From NCBI GenBank assembly GCA_000432655.1, contig HF986348.1, forward strand, positions 35,184 to 56,052: 20,869 nucleotides of DNA. The letters run 5' to 3'. Of the stretch, positions 1 to 7,004 are shown in pieces. Both the position numbers and the translations under genes were made by a program. Under the pieces are notes generated by a model. The model made no database searches. It was not told where the DNA came from and was given only the letters and a program-made list of their open reading frames with translations. This DNA is from Bacteroides sp. CAG:1060 (lineage in GTDB: Bacteria > Bacteroidota > Bacteroidia > Bacteroidales > UBA932). Position 1 is the first letter of the stretch. The number at the start of each line of letters is the position of its first letter.

Positions 1-213
1 AAGATATGCACGAAATGTCAAATCCTCCCTCGGATTCCAGCTTCCACCTTCAAGTATGAACTCCTCAACTCCGTCTGCTGCCGGCTCTATCTCCAGCTCA
101 TCATGAAAAGCATCGCACGGCACAAACAAAGTCTCCAAATCATGGAAACCGTCATTCCGCTTACGAAGCACACTCAGGCCGAGATTGACCTTTACATCAG
201 GATATACTGTCAT
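1..213 (-). CDS. ispE: IspE, 4-diphosphocytidyl-2-C-methyl-D-erythritol kinase (N-terminal part, cut by window edge)
   Basis: This is the first 71 codons of a GHMP-type kinase that phosphorylates CDP-methylerythritol in the MEP route to isoprenoid precursors. The frame stays open from the ATG at 213-211 to the window edge. The N-terminus reads MTVYPDVKVNLGLSVLRKR, followed by NDGFHDLETLFVP. This matches the IspE hallmark of a Lys-x-Asn-Leu-Gly-Leu segment, an R-x-D-G-Y/F-H turn and E-T-x-F. The Lys in KVNLGL aligns with the conserved substrate-binding Lys. The start lies inside the end of sufD (17-base overlap), implying cotranscription and probably translational coupling. An ATG nearer the sufD stop, at 197-195, is followed directly by TAA and cannot be the start. 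The ATP-binding glycine-rich loop and the rest of the protein lie outside the window. Identity is from motif recognition. Confidence 0.85.
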   Translation of the reverse strand, partial: MTVYPDVKVNLGLSVLRKRNDGFHDLETLFVPCDAFHDELEIEPAADGVEEFILEGGSWNPREDLTFRAYL

Positions 214-790
214 AGATTTCTTCTGCCAATTCTGCCGGAACACGTTTCAGTACCGGTGAAAGGAATGCTATTTTCTGCAAACGGCGGGCTTCATCCTCCG
301 GAATTCCTCTGGAGCGAAGATAGAACAGTTCGTCAGGCGCCAGATATCCGGACGTGCATCCGTGTGAGCATTCCACATCATCGGCATATATTTCAAGTTG
401 CGGACGGGATTCCACAAAAGTAGAGGAATCAAGAAGGATACTTCTGTTTTCCTGATATGCCTTCGTTCTCATCGCTCCAGGAGCCACATACACGAGGCCG
501 TCAAACACCGCTTTGGCCTCGCCGCCCACAACTCCGAGAAATTGTTGCCTGGATGTGCTTCCCGGACTGTTGTGCCTGAGATTTACGTCAAGTTCCACAC
601 TGTCTTTTCCGGAGCAGATATAAAGACCTGCGATATCCACCACGCAATCCTGACCGTCAATATCTATTTCAAGAGCATATTTTCCGCTTGTTCCCGGCAG
701 GACCACGAAGACCGCCCGAAACTCCTCGCCAGAAGAAAGCCTGACAAGTTCCGGAAACGAATCCCTTCCTATTACAAACACCTTGTCCAT
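197..790 (-). CDS. sufD: SufD-like Fe-S assembly scaffold protein, short form (197 aa)
   Basis: This is a SUF-system SufB/SufD-family protein, which in known systems forms SufBC2D, the scaffold that builds Fe-S clusters in the cytoplasm. The C-terminal half is clearly SufD: YADDVECSHGCTSG (about residues 135-148), then ELFYLRSRGIPEDEARR (about 154-170). His143 in CSHG should correspond to the His that E. coli SufD contributes to the SufB-SufD interface. It is odd in being only 197 residues, where family members are usually above 400. The N-terminal helical domain and much of the beta-helix are absent. The ATG at 790-788 lies 3 bases after the sufC stop, so no hidden N-terminal coding space exists and no frameshift is needed. 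It ends overlapping ispE. The SufC-contacting C-terminal region is kept, so it may still work as a minimal partner; that is inference. Confidence 0.85.
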   Translation of the reverse strand: MDKVFVIGRDSFPELVRLSSGEEFRAVFVVLPGTSGKYALEIDIDGQDCVVDIAGLYICSGKDSVELDVNLRHNSPGSTSRQQFLGVVGGEAKAVFDGLVYVAPGAMRTKAYQENRSILLDSSTFVESRPQLEIYADDVECSHGCTSGYLAPDELFYLRSRGIPEDEARRLQKIAFLSPVLKRVPAELAEEIYDSIS

Positions 791-793
791 AAC

Positions 794-1546
794 CTAAAGA
801 TCTATTCCTTCGTAGCCTTTTTCTTCAATAATGTCCACAAGTTCACGACCGGCAGTCTTCACTATGCGTCCATCCTTGAGCACATGTACTATATCCGGAA
901 CTATATAGTCCAGCAAACGTTTGTAGTGGGTGATGACTATGGCGGAAGTCTGCGGAGTGCGAAGAGCATTGACTCCCTCAGCCACGATCCTCAAAGCATC
1001 CACATCCAATCCGGAATCAGTCTCGTCAAGGATACTTAGCGTAGGCTCAAGCATCGCCATCTGGAATATTTCGTTGCGCTTTTTCTCGCCTCCGGAAAAT
1101 CCGACATTGACCTCTCTTTTGGCAAATTCGTTTTTCATCTGCACAAAGGCCATCTTCTCCTTAAGGAGTTTGATGTACTCGGCAGGCTTGAGTTCTTCAA
1201 GTCCATGAGCCTTTCTCCGGGCATTCACGGCAGCTTTCATAAAGTTGGTAATACTGACCCCCGGAATTTCCACAGGATACTGGAAACTCAGGAACAGCCC
1301 GGCCCAAGACCGCTCTTCAGGCTTCATGGAGAGCAGATCCTTTCCGTCATAAGTGACAGAACCTTCAGTAACCTCATATCCCGGCCTCCCGGTAAGAACC
1401 GCGCCGAGAGTACTTTTTCCGGCACCGTTAGGTCCCATGACGGCATGTACTTCACCTCTTCGTATGGTAAGGTCCAACCCTTTGAGGATCTCCTTCCCCT
1501 CTACATTTGCATGGAGGTTATTTATCTCAAGCAATATATCATTCAT
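794..1546 (-). CDS. sufC: SufC, Fe-S cluster assembly ATPase
   Basis: This is the ABC-type ATPase of the SUF machinery, a soluble cytoplasmic protein that binds SufB and SufD and drives conformational change of the scaffold. At 250 residues it has normal family length. Visible motifs in order are Walker A GPNGAGKST (38-46), a Q-loop Gln near 89 (LSFQYP), the ABC signature SGGEKKRNE (151-159), and Walker B with the SufC-typical LSILDETDSGLDVDAL (170-185). A late His in VITHYKR serves as the H-loop. The start ATG (1546-1544) is supported by a GGAG about 8 bases upstream, inside the 3' end of pnuC; the gap to pnuC is 1 base. No key residue is missing. The gene is followed 3 bases later by the short sufD. 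Confidence 0.97.
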   Translation of the reverse strand: MNDILLEINNLHANVEGKEILKGLDLTIRRGEVHAVMGPNGAGKSTLGAVLTGRPGYEVTEGSVTYDGKDLLSMKPEERSWAGLFLSFQYPVEIPGVSITNFMKAAVNARRKAHGLEELKPAEYIKLLKEKMAFVQMKNEFAKREVNVGFSGGEKKRNEIFQMAMLEPTLSILDETDSGLDVDALRIVAEGVNALRTPQTSAIVITHYKRLLDYIVPDIVHVLKDGRIVKTAGRELVDIIEEKGYEGIDL

Positions 1547-1547
1547 A

Positions 1548-2180
1548 TTATTCTCCTTTCTTGATAGATTTGGTCCAACTTACCAGCGACCATATCGCAT
1601 TGGCAAGATATAATGTACATACAACTGGCATAAACACGTGTCCCACAGACAGATGCAGTGCAAGTTGGGCAATATTCACAAGTATCCAGGCTATCCAGCA
1701 ATCCCATTTTTTCAAAGCGCTCAACAGCTGAGCCACAAGAATCAGCACGGTCACAAGCGTATCAAGATACGGGTGCGGGTCAGAAGGGAACAGCTTATCA
1801 AGCGTCCATCCCCACAACGCGCTCACAAGTACTACAGACAGCACGCACAATCCGCGTCCAGCCCATGAAAGGGCGCTTACCTTGAGTGCGGATGCGTCAG
1901 TGCTGCTCTGCTCCCCCTCCCGGGGATGCGTCCATCTGTAATGGCCTACCATATTGATTATCAGCGATACCGGCTGAAGAAGAAGACTCGCATACAGACT
2001 TTTGTTCCAGAACATCAGGAACAAGGCCGCGCTGTACAAGTACCCTACCCAGAAATTGACGGCAGACTTGCGTCCGGCAAGAAACACACAGCTCAACCCC
2101 AGTACCGAGGTGATAAGGTCTATCAAAAGTACCGGAGTGTCATGACCTATGGTAAAAAGCGTATAATTAATCCATTCCAT
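1548..2180 (-). CDS. pnuC: PnuC-family vitamin transporter (nicotinamide riboside type or relative)
   Basis: This is a 210-residue integral membrane protein with about seven hydrophobic segments and PnuC-family signatures. The N-terminal part has a Gly-Leu-x-CVFLAGRKS stretch, then FWVGYLYSAALF and YASLLLQPVSLIINMVGHYRW. The C-terminal half carries KKWDCWIAWILVNI, matching the conserved W-x-x-W segment of these facilitated-diffusion transporters. PnuC proteins import nicotinamide riboside for NAD synthesis; close relatives PnuT and PnuX carry thiamine and riboflavin. The sequence alone does not settle the substrate here. No riboswitch is visible because the gene is internal: its ATG is 3 bases after the sufB stop, and its TAA is 1 base before sufC. 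Its position between sufB and sufC is unusual. Family call is confident, substrate is not. Confidence 0.88.
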   Translation of the reverse strand: MEWINYTLFTIGHDTPVLLIDLITSVLGLSCVFLAGRKSAVNFWVGYLYSAALFLMFWNKSLYASLLLQPVSLIINMVGHYRWTHPREGEQSSTDASALKVSALSWAGRGLCVLSVVLVSALWGWTLDKLFPSDPHPYLDTLVTVLILVAQLLSALKKWDCWIAWILVNIAQLALHLSVGHVFMPVVCTLYLANAIWSLVSWTKSIKKGE

Positions 2181-2183
2181 ATT

Positions 2184-3632
2184 CTAACCTACCGCTCCTT
2201 CAAGTGACACTGACAGGAGTTTGCCTGCCTCTACCGCGAACTCCATAGGAAGACGGGCGATAACTTCCTTGGCATACCCCCCGACAATAAGACCCACGGC
2301 ATCTTCCTGGGAAATACCTCTCTGGGTACAATAGAAAAGCTGATCTTCGCTGATTTTGGAGGTTGTGGCCTCATGTTCCACAATTCCTGAAGCACAGCGG
2401 TTGCGAATCAGCGGAAATGTATGCGCTCCGCATTTATCGCCTATCAGAAGAGAGTCACACTGGGAATAATTCCTTGCCCCTTCCGCCGTCGGAGCAATAT
2501 GCACCAGTCCGCGATAGCTGTTCTCACTGCGTCCGGCAGATATTCCCTTAGACACAATCCGGCTCTTGGTTCCCTTCCCGAGGTGTATCATCTTGGTGCC
2601 GGTATCCGCCTGCTGGAAATTGTTGGTCATCGCCACACTGTAGAACTCGGAAGAAGAATAGTCTCCCTTAAGAATGGTGCTTGGATATTTCCATGTAATG
2701 GCCGATCCCGTCTCCACCTGAGTCCAGCTCAGATGAGAACCGCTACCCTTGCAGAGCCCTCTTTTGGTGACAAGGTTCAATATACCGCCACGCCCCTGGG
2801 CATCACCAGGATACCAATTCTGCACCGTACTGTATTTGACGTCGGCATCTTTCTCCACTATTATCTCCACTACGGCGGCATGGAGCTGGTGCTCATCACG
2901 CATCGGCGCGGTGCATCCCTCCATATAGCTCACCTGCGCTCCTTCATCGGCCACTATCAGAGTGCGCTCGAACTGTCCGGTACCCCCGGCATTGATACGG
3001 AAATAACTTGACAGTTCCATAGGGCACTTCACGCCTTTTGGGATGTAGCAGAAAGAACCGTCGGAGAAGACCGCGGAATTAAGGGCGGCGTAGAAATTGT
3101 CCGACACCGGAACCACTGTAGCAAGGTACTTGCGCACAAGGTCCGGATACTCGTGGACAGCCTCGGAAAACGAGCAGAAAATTATACCCTTTTCCGCCAG
3201 GGCCTTGCTGAAGGTCGTCTTCACGCTCACGGAATCAAACACCGCATCCACAGCCACCTCTCTCGATGACTTCACGCCCGCAAGCACCTCCCTCTCGTGA
3301 ATAGGGATTCCAAGCTTGTCAAATGTCTCCATCAGGGCGGGATCTATCTCCGTAGGGCGATCTTCGTCCCGCTTGGGAGCGGCATAATATATAATATCCT
3401 GGAAATCTATTGCAGGCATCTTCAGATGTCCCCATTGAGGAGGGGTCATCTTCTGCCATTTGCGGAAGGCGTCAAGGCGGAAATCAAGCAGCCACTGCGG
3501 CTCGTCCTTCTTGGCGGAGATAAGCCGTATAATGTCTTCATTCAGACCTTTAGGCACATACTCCTGCTCTACATCGGTAACGAAACCGCTGTCATATTCT
3601 TTATTTGTAAGATCTTTTAGAATTTCATCCAT
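2184..3632 (-). CDS. sufB: SufB, Fe-S cluster scaffold protein
   Basis: This is the major scaffold subunit of the SUF Fe-S assembly complex, on which clusters are built in the cytoplasm. At 482 residues it has usual SufB length. Diagnostic stretches include [19 protein letters not shown] in the middle, [20 protein letters not shown], the SufB-typical AITWKYPS, and the C-terminal [20 protein letters not shown] (about 417-436). The Cys near 401 in CGAHTF probably corresponds to E. coli SufB Cys405, the residue implicated in receiving sulfur; this alignment is from memory. The chain ends with the family-typical [19 protein letters not shown]. It is the first gene of the suf unit and has its own TAnnTTTG promoter just upstream. 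The cysteine desulfurase SufS and its partner SufE/SufU are not in the window. Confidence 0.97.
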   Translation of the reverse strand: MDEILKDLTNKEYDSGFVTDVEQEYVPKGLNEDIIRLISAKKDEPQWLLDFRLDAFRKWQKMTPPQWGHLKMPAIDFQDIIYYAAPKRDEDRPTEIDPALMETFDKLGIPIHEREVLAGVKSSREVAVDAVFDSVSVKTTFSKALAEKGIIFCSFSEAVHEYPDLVRKYLATVVPVSDNFYAALNSAVFSDGSFCYIPKGVKCPMELSSYFRINAGGTGQFERTLIVADEGAQVSYMEGCTAPMRDEHQLHAAVVEIIVEKDADVKYSTVQNWYPGDAQGRGGILNLVTKRGLCKGSGSHLSWTQVETGSAITWKYPSTILKGDYSSSEFYSVAMTNNFQQADTGTKMIHLGKGTKSRIVSKGISAGRSENSYRGLVHIAPTAEGARNYSQCDSLLIGDKCGAHTFPLIRNRCASGIVEHEATTSKISEDQLFYCTQRGISQEDAVGLIVGGYAKEVIARLPMEFAVEAGKLLSVSLEGAVG

Positions 3633-3641
3633 AATATCTTA

Positions 3642-3649
3642 CAAAGATA
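3642..3649 (-). promoter_or_regulatory. Bacteroidota -7 promoter box ahead of sufB
   Basis: On the minus strand this reads TATCTTTG, a perfect match to the Bacteroidota -7 consensus TAnnTTTG. Only 9 bases separate it from the sufB ATG, so if transcription starts at the usual distance the leader would be only a few bases. No good -33 TTTG is visible at the usual 19-21 base spacing. It sits in the 36-base gap between yitT and sufB, which otherwise holds nothing recognisable. Its presence suggests the suf genes can be transcribed independently of the nfn-yitT genes that precede them. Confidence 0.5.
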
Positions 3650-3668
3650 GCAGTTTTTCGGGATTATT

Positions 3669-4622
3669 CTATCTCCCGGATTTACTGCGGCTGCTGAGTT
3701 TGCGCTGACGTTTATGTTCGCTCCAAAGTCCGTAGACTTCGCTTACATTACCGGCAGTGATGAAGGCTTTTATGTCATTCTCACGAATCCATGCCATCAA
3801 GTTACAGAATTCATCATTTGTAAGAAGACTCTGAATCTCCATAGTCTTCTGTCCGGAATATCCGCCGGTCACTTCGTAAAGGCTGCACCCGCGCACAATC
3901 GTATTGATGATATGGTCCCGGATACGCTCATACTCCGCTGAGATGATGCACACTCTCTTGCGCTTGTTCAGACTCATCATGAAGTAATCCACTATCATGC
4001 CGTTCATCCAAGTACCTATCAAGCCTATGACTACCAGACGGAAAGGATTGATGGCAAATGCCGTACAGCATATCACAATTCCGGCAATGGTAACCGACGT
4101 TCCGATATCGAAATGCAGATATTTGTTGACTATCTTCGCAAGAATATCCAGTCCTCCGGTAGAAGCGTTGATACGGAAAAGTATTGCCTGAGACGCACTG
4201 AGGATAAGAATAAAACATATAAGATCAAACCAGACGTCGCCCATTACGGAGGTGGAACCAGGTTCGAGGATTTTTTCATAAGGACATATTGCTTCCCACA
4301 TATCGATAAGAGGGGCCAGAACGAGTGCCGCTATGGCGGTTTTGAGTCCGAATTCCTTGCCTATCAAGATATAAGCCATGACAAGGAGTATAGCATTGAT
4401 GGTGAATACCACCACTGACACCTTGACGATTATGCCCATCTTTTCGAAAATTCCGCTTATCACGATGGATAAGCCTGTAATGCTTCCTACCACCAGTTTA
4501 CTCGGCATAAGGAAATAATATACAGCCGCAGCCGCAATGGACATTGCAATAAGAATTGTCAAGATATCCTTCCAAAACTTCCAGGTGCGAAGTTCCGCCA
4601 GAGAAGAAGCATTCAATTTCAT
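3669..4622 (-). CDS. YitT-family membrane protein (DUF161 + DUF2179)
   Basis: This is a 317-residue membrane protein of the YitT family, whose biochemical function is not established. The N-terminal two-thirds contains about five or six hydrophobic segments, including a glycine-rich KLVVGSITGLSIVISG near 42-57 and NASTGGLDILAKIVNKYL around 151-168, both typical of the family. The C-terminal soluble part (about 220-300) carries the DUF2179 pattern: KRVCIIS, then RGCSLYEVTGGYSGQKTM and a late AFITAGNVSEVYG, which resembles the terminal DPxAFV/I motif. The tail is Arg/Lys/Ser-rich (KRQRKLSSRSKSGR). The ATG overlaps the stop of the upstream oxidoreductase gene as ATGA, so it is cotranscribed with the Nfn-like pair. 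That link gives no clear functional hint. Confidence 0.88.
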   Translation of the reverse strand: MKLNASSLAELRTWKFWKDILTILIAMSIAAAAVYYFLMPSKLVVGSITGLSIVISGIFEKMGIIVKVSVVVFTINAILLVMAYILIGKEFGLKTAIAALVLAPLIDMWEAICPYEKILEPGSTSVMGDVWFDLICFILILSASQAILFRINASTGGLDILAKIVNKYLHFDIGTSVTIAGIVICCTAFAINPFRLVVIGLIGTWMNGMIVDYFMMSLNKRKRVCIISAEYERIRDHIINTIVRGCSLYEVTGGYSGQKTMEIQSLLTNDEFCNLMAWIRENDIKAFITAGNVSEVYGLWSEHKRQRKLSSRSKSGR

Positions 4623-6022
4623 TTTATGTGGTTTTTAATGTAATTATCTATCGCTTTGGCCGCAGTTCGTCCGGCTCCCATGGCCAGAATTACAGTTGCA
4701 GCTCCGGTAACGGCATCACCTCCGGCAAAAACGCCCGGCCGCGATGTCTCTCCTGTCTCATCGGCGACAATTCCTCCCCTACGCGTAGTCTCAAGACCTG
4801 CTGTGGTCCTGGCTATCAGCGGGTTGGATGTTGTACCAAGTGCCATGATTACAGTGTCTGTCTCTATCTCAAACTCTGACCCTTCCACCGGCACCGGACT
4901 GCGTCTTCCGCTGGCATCAGGCTCTCCAAGCTCCATTTTTATACACTTCATTGCTGAAACCCATCCCTTCTCGTTGCCGATAATTTCCTCCGGGTTGGTA
5001 AGCATGTCGAAAATAATGCCTTCCTGCATTGCATGATGGACCTCTTCTTTTCTGGCCGGAAGTTCCGCCTCCGTGCGTCGGTAAACAACATGCACTTCAG
5101 CCCCAAGACGCAGTGCCGTTCTGGCTGCATCCATGGCCACATTGCCTCCACCCACCACACACACTTTCCTGCCGATATGGATAGGAGTCATGTAGTCTTC
5201 GCGATATGCGCACATAAGATTGTTGCGTGTCAGGAACTCGTTGGCAGAGAACACCCCGCACAGATTCTCTCCGGGTATGTTCATAAACTTTGGAAGTCCC
5301 GCACCGGTCCCGATGAACACGGCGGCGAATCCTTGCCGATCAAGCAGAGAATCCACTGTAACAGTCCTTCCCACCACGACATCCGTTTCAATCTTCACTC
5401 CAAGTTTCAGCACATCCTCTATCTCGCCTCTAAGAACTTTTTCTTTCGGGAGTCTGAACTCAGGAATGCCATATTCCAATACTCCGCCAGCCTTGTGCAA
5501 AGCCTCAAAAATAGTGACGTCATATCCCCATTTTGCCAAATCAGCGGCACAAGCCAACCCTGCCGGGCCGGAGCCGATTACCGCAACCTTAGCGGCACTT
5601 TGCTTCCTTTCCTGCACGGCTTCAGGGCGAATCTCTTCCGGATGAGAACGGGAATAGTCGGCCACAAACCTCTCAAGCTTGCCTATAGCTACCGGTTCAC
5701 CCTTCACTCCAAGAATACAACTGCCCTCACACTGAGTTTCCTGCGGGCACACACGACCGCACACAGCCGGCAGAGAAGAGTCTTCCGCAATGACGGCCGC
5801 TGCCCCCGGAATATCGTTTTCCACCAGTTTCGAAATGAACACCGGTATTTTCAATCCCACCGGACATGCAGATACACAACGAGGATTCTTGCAGTTCAAG
5901 CAGCGCGTAGCCTCAAGCAAAGCTTCTTCACGACTGTATCCATAACAAACCTCATCGAAATTATGAGCCCTGACGGCCGGATCCTGCTCGCGTACAGGCA
6001 CCCTTGGTATTCTGTTTGCCAT
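4619..6022 (-). CDS. nfnB: NfnB-like (GltD-type) flavoprotein, large subunit of NADH-dependent ferredoxin:NADP+ oxidoreductase
   Basis: This is a 467-residue FAD/Fe-S oxidoreductase of the glutamate-synthase small-subunit fold. The N-terminal region has Cys41, 44, 49 and 53 (CLNCKNPRCVSACPVG) and a second set, Cys88, 92, 98 and 102 (CGRVCPQETQCEGSC), for two 4Fe-4S clusters. FAD binding is indicated by GSGPAG (150-155), NAD(P) binding by GGGNVAMDAA (291-300), and a late GGDAVTGAATVILAMGAGR closes the FAD fold. Annotation pipelines often call such proteins GltA or GltD, but no large glutamate synthase subunit is nearby. The gene overlaps the stop of an FNR-like 2Fe-2S partner, the arrangement of NfnAB/SudAB. 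Nfn couples NADH and reduced ferredoxin to NADP+ reduction by electron bifurcation in anaerobes. Sulfide dehydrogenase-type activity is an alternative. Confidence 0.85.
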   Translation of the reverse strand: MANRIPRVPVREQDPAVRAHNFDEVCYGYSREEALLEATRCLNCKNPRCVSACPVGLKIPVFISKLVENDIPGAAAVIAEDSSLPAVCGRVCPQETQCEGSCILGVKGEPVAIGKLERFVADYSRSHPEEIRPEAVQERKQSAAKVAVIGSGPAGLACAADLAKWGYDVTIFEALHKAGGVLEYGIPEFRLPKEKVLRGEIEDVLKLGVKIETDVVVGRTVTVDSLLDRQGFAAVFIGTGAGLPKFMNIPGENLCGVFSANEFLTRNNLMCAYREDYMTPIHIGRKVCVVGGGNVAMDAARTALRLGAEVHVVYRRTEAELPARKEEVHHAMQEGIIFDMLTNPEEIIGNEKGWVSAMKCIKMELGEPDASGRRSPVPVEGSEFEIETDTVIMALGTTSNPLIARTTAGLETTRRGGIVADETGETSRPGVFAGGDAVTGAATVILAMGAGRTAAKAIDNYIKNHIK

Positions 6023-6888
6023 TATTTATCCCTCCCTATTCTGCAGTGATGATGTTCCATAGCTTCCGCTTCTTCACTCCTGTACTGTCCCTGACGACGC
6101 ATCGCCTCGTCGAAATCCACTTCATAGCCATTGAATTCCGGACCCTCAACACAAGCGAAACGGGTTTTCCCGCCGACAGTCACACGACAGGCACCGCACA
6201 TTCCGGTGCCATCCACCATCAGGGTGTTCAGGCTCACCGTAATGGGAAGTCCAAGTTTTTTTGCAGTAAGGGTGGTGAATTTCATCATTATCATAGGTCC
6301 TATGGCCACAGCCCTGGAATATTGGTGCCCTTCCGCAACCAATTTCTCAAGCAGCCCCGTGACCATGCCATGGAATCCTTCCGAGCCGTCATCAGTGCAG
6401 ATGAAAAGATTGTCACACACTTCTGACATTTCTTCTTTATATATCAGCAAATCTGCTGTTTTGGCTCCAATAATGACATCCACGGCCACGCCTCTCTCGT
6501 GAAGCCATTTGGCCTGAGGATACACCGGCGCGGCACCCACACCTCCGGCTATAAAAACATATCGCATGGAAGACAACTCGGAATTGTCCATATTCACGAA
6601 CTCCGACGGAACTCCCAGAGGTCCGACCACGTCTGCAAAACACTCCCCCTCTTCCATGGCATTGATATCAATGCTGGATGCTCCAATGCTTTGAGTAACG
6701 ATAGTAATCGTCCCCTTATCCTTATCGTAATCGCTGATTGTCAATGGAATACGCTCACCCTTCTCATTGGCGCGCACCATCAGGAACTGTCCTGGCTCAG
6801 CAGCAGAAGCGAGCAGCGGTGCACTCACGCTCATCCGGGAAATGTTCGGCGTGAGCATCTTTTTAGACACAATTTCGAATCTATGCAT
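6022..6888 (-). CDS. nfnA: NfnA-like FAD/2Fe-2S subunit of ferredoxin:NADP+ oxidoreductase
   Basis: This 288-residue protein resembles the small subunit of Nfn and the electron-transfer subunit of dihydroorotate/sulfide dehydrogenases. Residues 45-54 (ERIPLTISDY) fit the FAD-binding R-x-P-L/F-T motif, and FIAGGVGAAPVYPQAKWL (112-129) is the NAD-binding region of ferredoxin reductase-like proteins. Near the C-terminus, DGTGMCGACRVTVGG supplies Cys231 and Cys234, and FACVEGPEF supplies Cys246. Together with Asp226 these match the three-Cys, one-Asp ligation known for the Nfn 2Fe-2S cluster. The stop codon TAA shares its last base with the ATG of nfnB (TAATG), so the two subunits are translationally coupled. 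It is the first gene of its unit, about 23 bases downstream of a TAnnTTTG box. The tail is acidic then His-rich (EAMEHHHCR). Confidence 0.87.
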   Translation of the reverse strand: MHRFEIVSKKMLTPNISRMSVSAPLLASAAEPGQFLMVRANEKGERIPLTISDYDKDKGTITIVTQSIGASSIDINAMEEGECFADVVGPLGVPSEFVNMDNSELSSMRYVFIAGGVGAAPVYPQAKWLHERGVAVDVIIGAKTADLLIYKEEMSEVCDNLFICTDDGSEGFHGMVTGLLEKLVAEGHQYSRAVAIGPMIMMKFTTLTAKKLGLPITVSLNTLMVDGTGMCGACRVTVGGKTRFACVEGPEFNGYEVDFDEAMRRQGQYRSEEAEAMEHHHCRIGRDK

Positions 6889-6911
6889 AAATACATACTG
6901 TAATAGTCTGC

Positions 6912-6919
6912 CAAATATA
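6912..6919 (-). promoter_or_regulatory. -7 promoter box for nfnA-nfnB-yitT
   Basis: The minus strand reads TATATTTG, a perfect TAnnTTTG match, 23 bases before the nfnA ATG. A TTTC (6938-6941), a 3-of-4 match to the -33 TTTG, lies 18 bases further upstream. It sits just past the terminator-like hairpin at 6942-6974, so a new transcription unit probably begins here. Confidence 0.55.
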
Positions 6920-6941
6920 CAAAAAATACCATTTAAAGAAA

Positions 6942-6974
6942 TATCCGGAACCCTTATTTAAAGAATTCCGAATA
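6942..6974 (-). terminator. Terminator-like hairpin after the lipoprotein genes
   Basis: On the minus strand a 9-base arm TATTCGGAA (6974-6966) pairs with TTCCGGATA (6950-6942), with one G-U pair. Weak pairs can extend the stem into the loop. The 3' side continues as TTTCTTTAAAT, a T-rich tail. It lies about 30 bases after the TAA of the DUF4465-like gene and before the nfnA promoter, as expected of an intrinsic terminator. The loop is large and the T-run interrupted, so efficiency is uncertain. Confidence 0.45.
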
Positions 6975-7004
6975 TATTAGTATCAAAAATAATCAATTGT
7001 AAGA

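Noticed and set aside
195..197. ATG overlapping the sufD stop as a start for the next gene
   Set aside because: The next codon is TAA. The real ispE start is the ATG at 213-211, which gives the family N-terminus.
4619..6022. Glutamate synthase small subunit (GltD)
   Set aside because: No GltB large subunit is present and the overlapping partner is an FNR-like 2Fe-2S protein, so an Nfn/Sud-type complex fits better.
5033..6049. Long plus-strand open frame (338 codons) opposite nfnB
   Set aside because: It lies wholly antisense to a gene with two complete Fe-S motifs and Rossmann folds. Its translation is rich in His, Ser and Arg with no recognisable domain. It is a shadow of codon bias.
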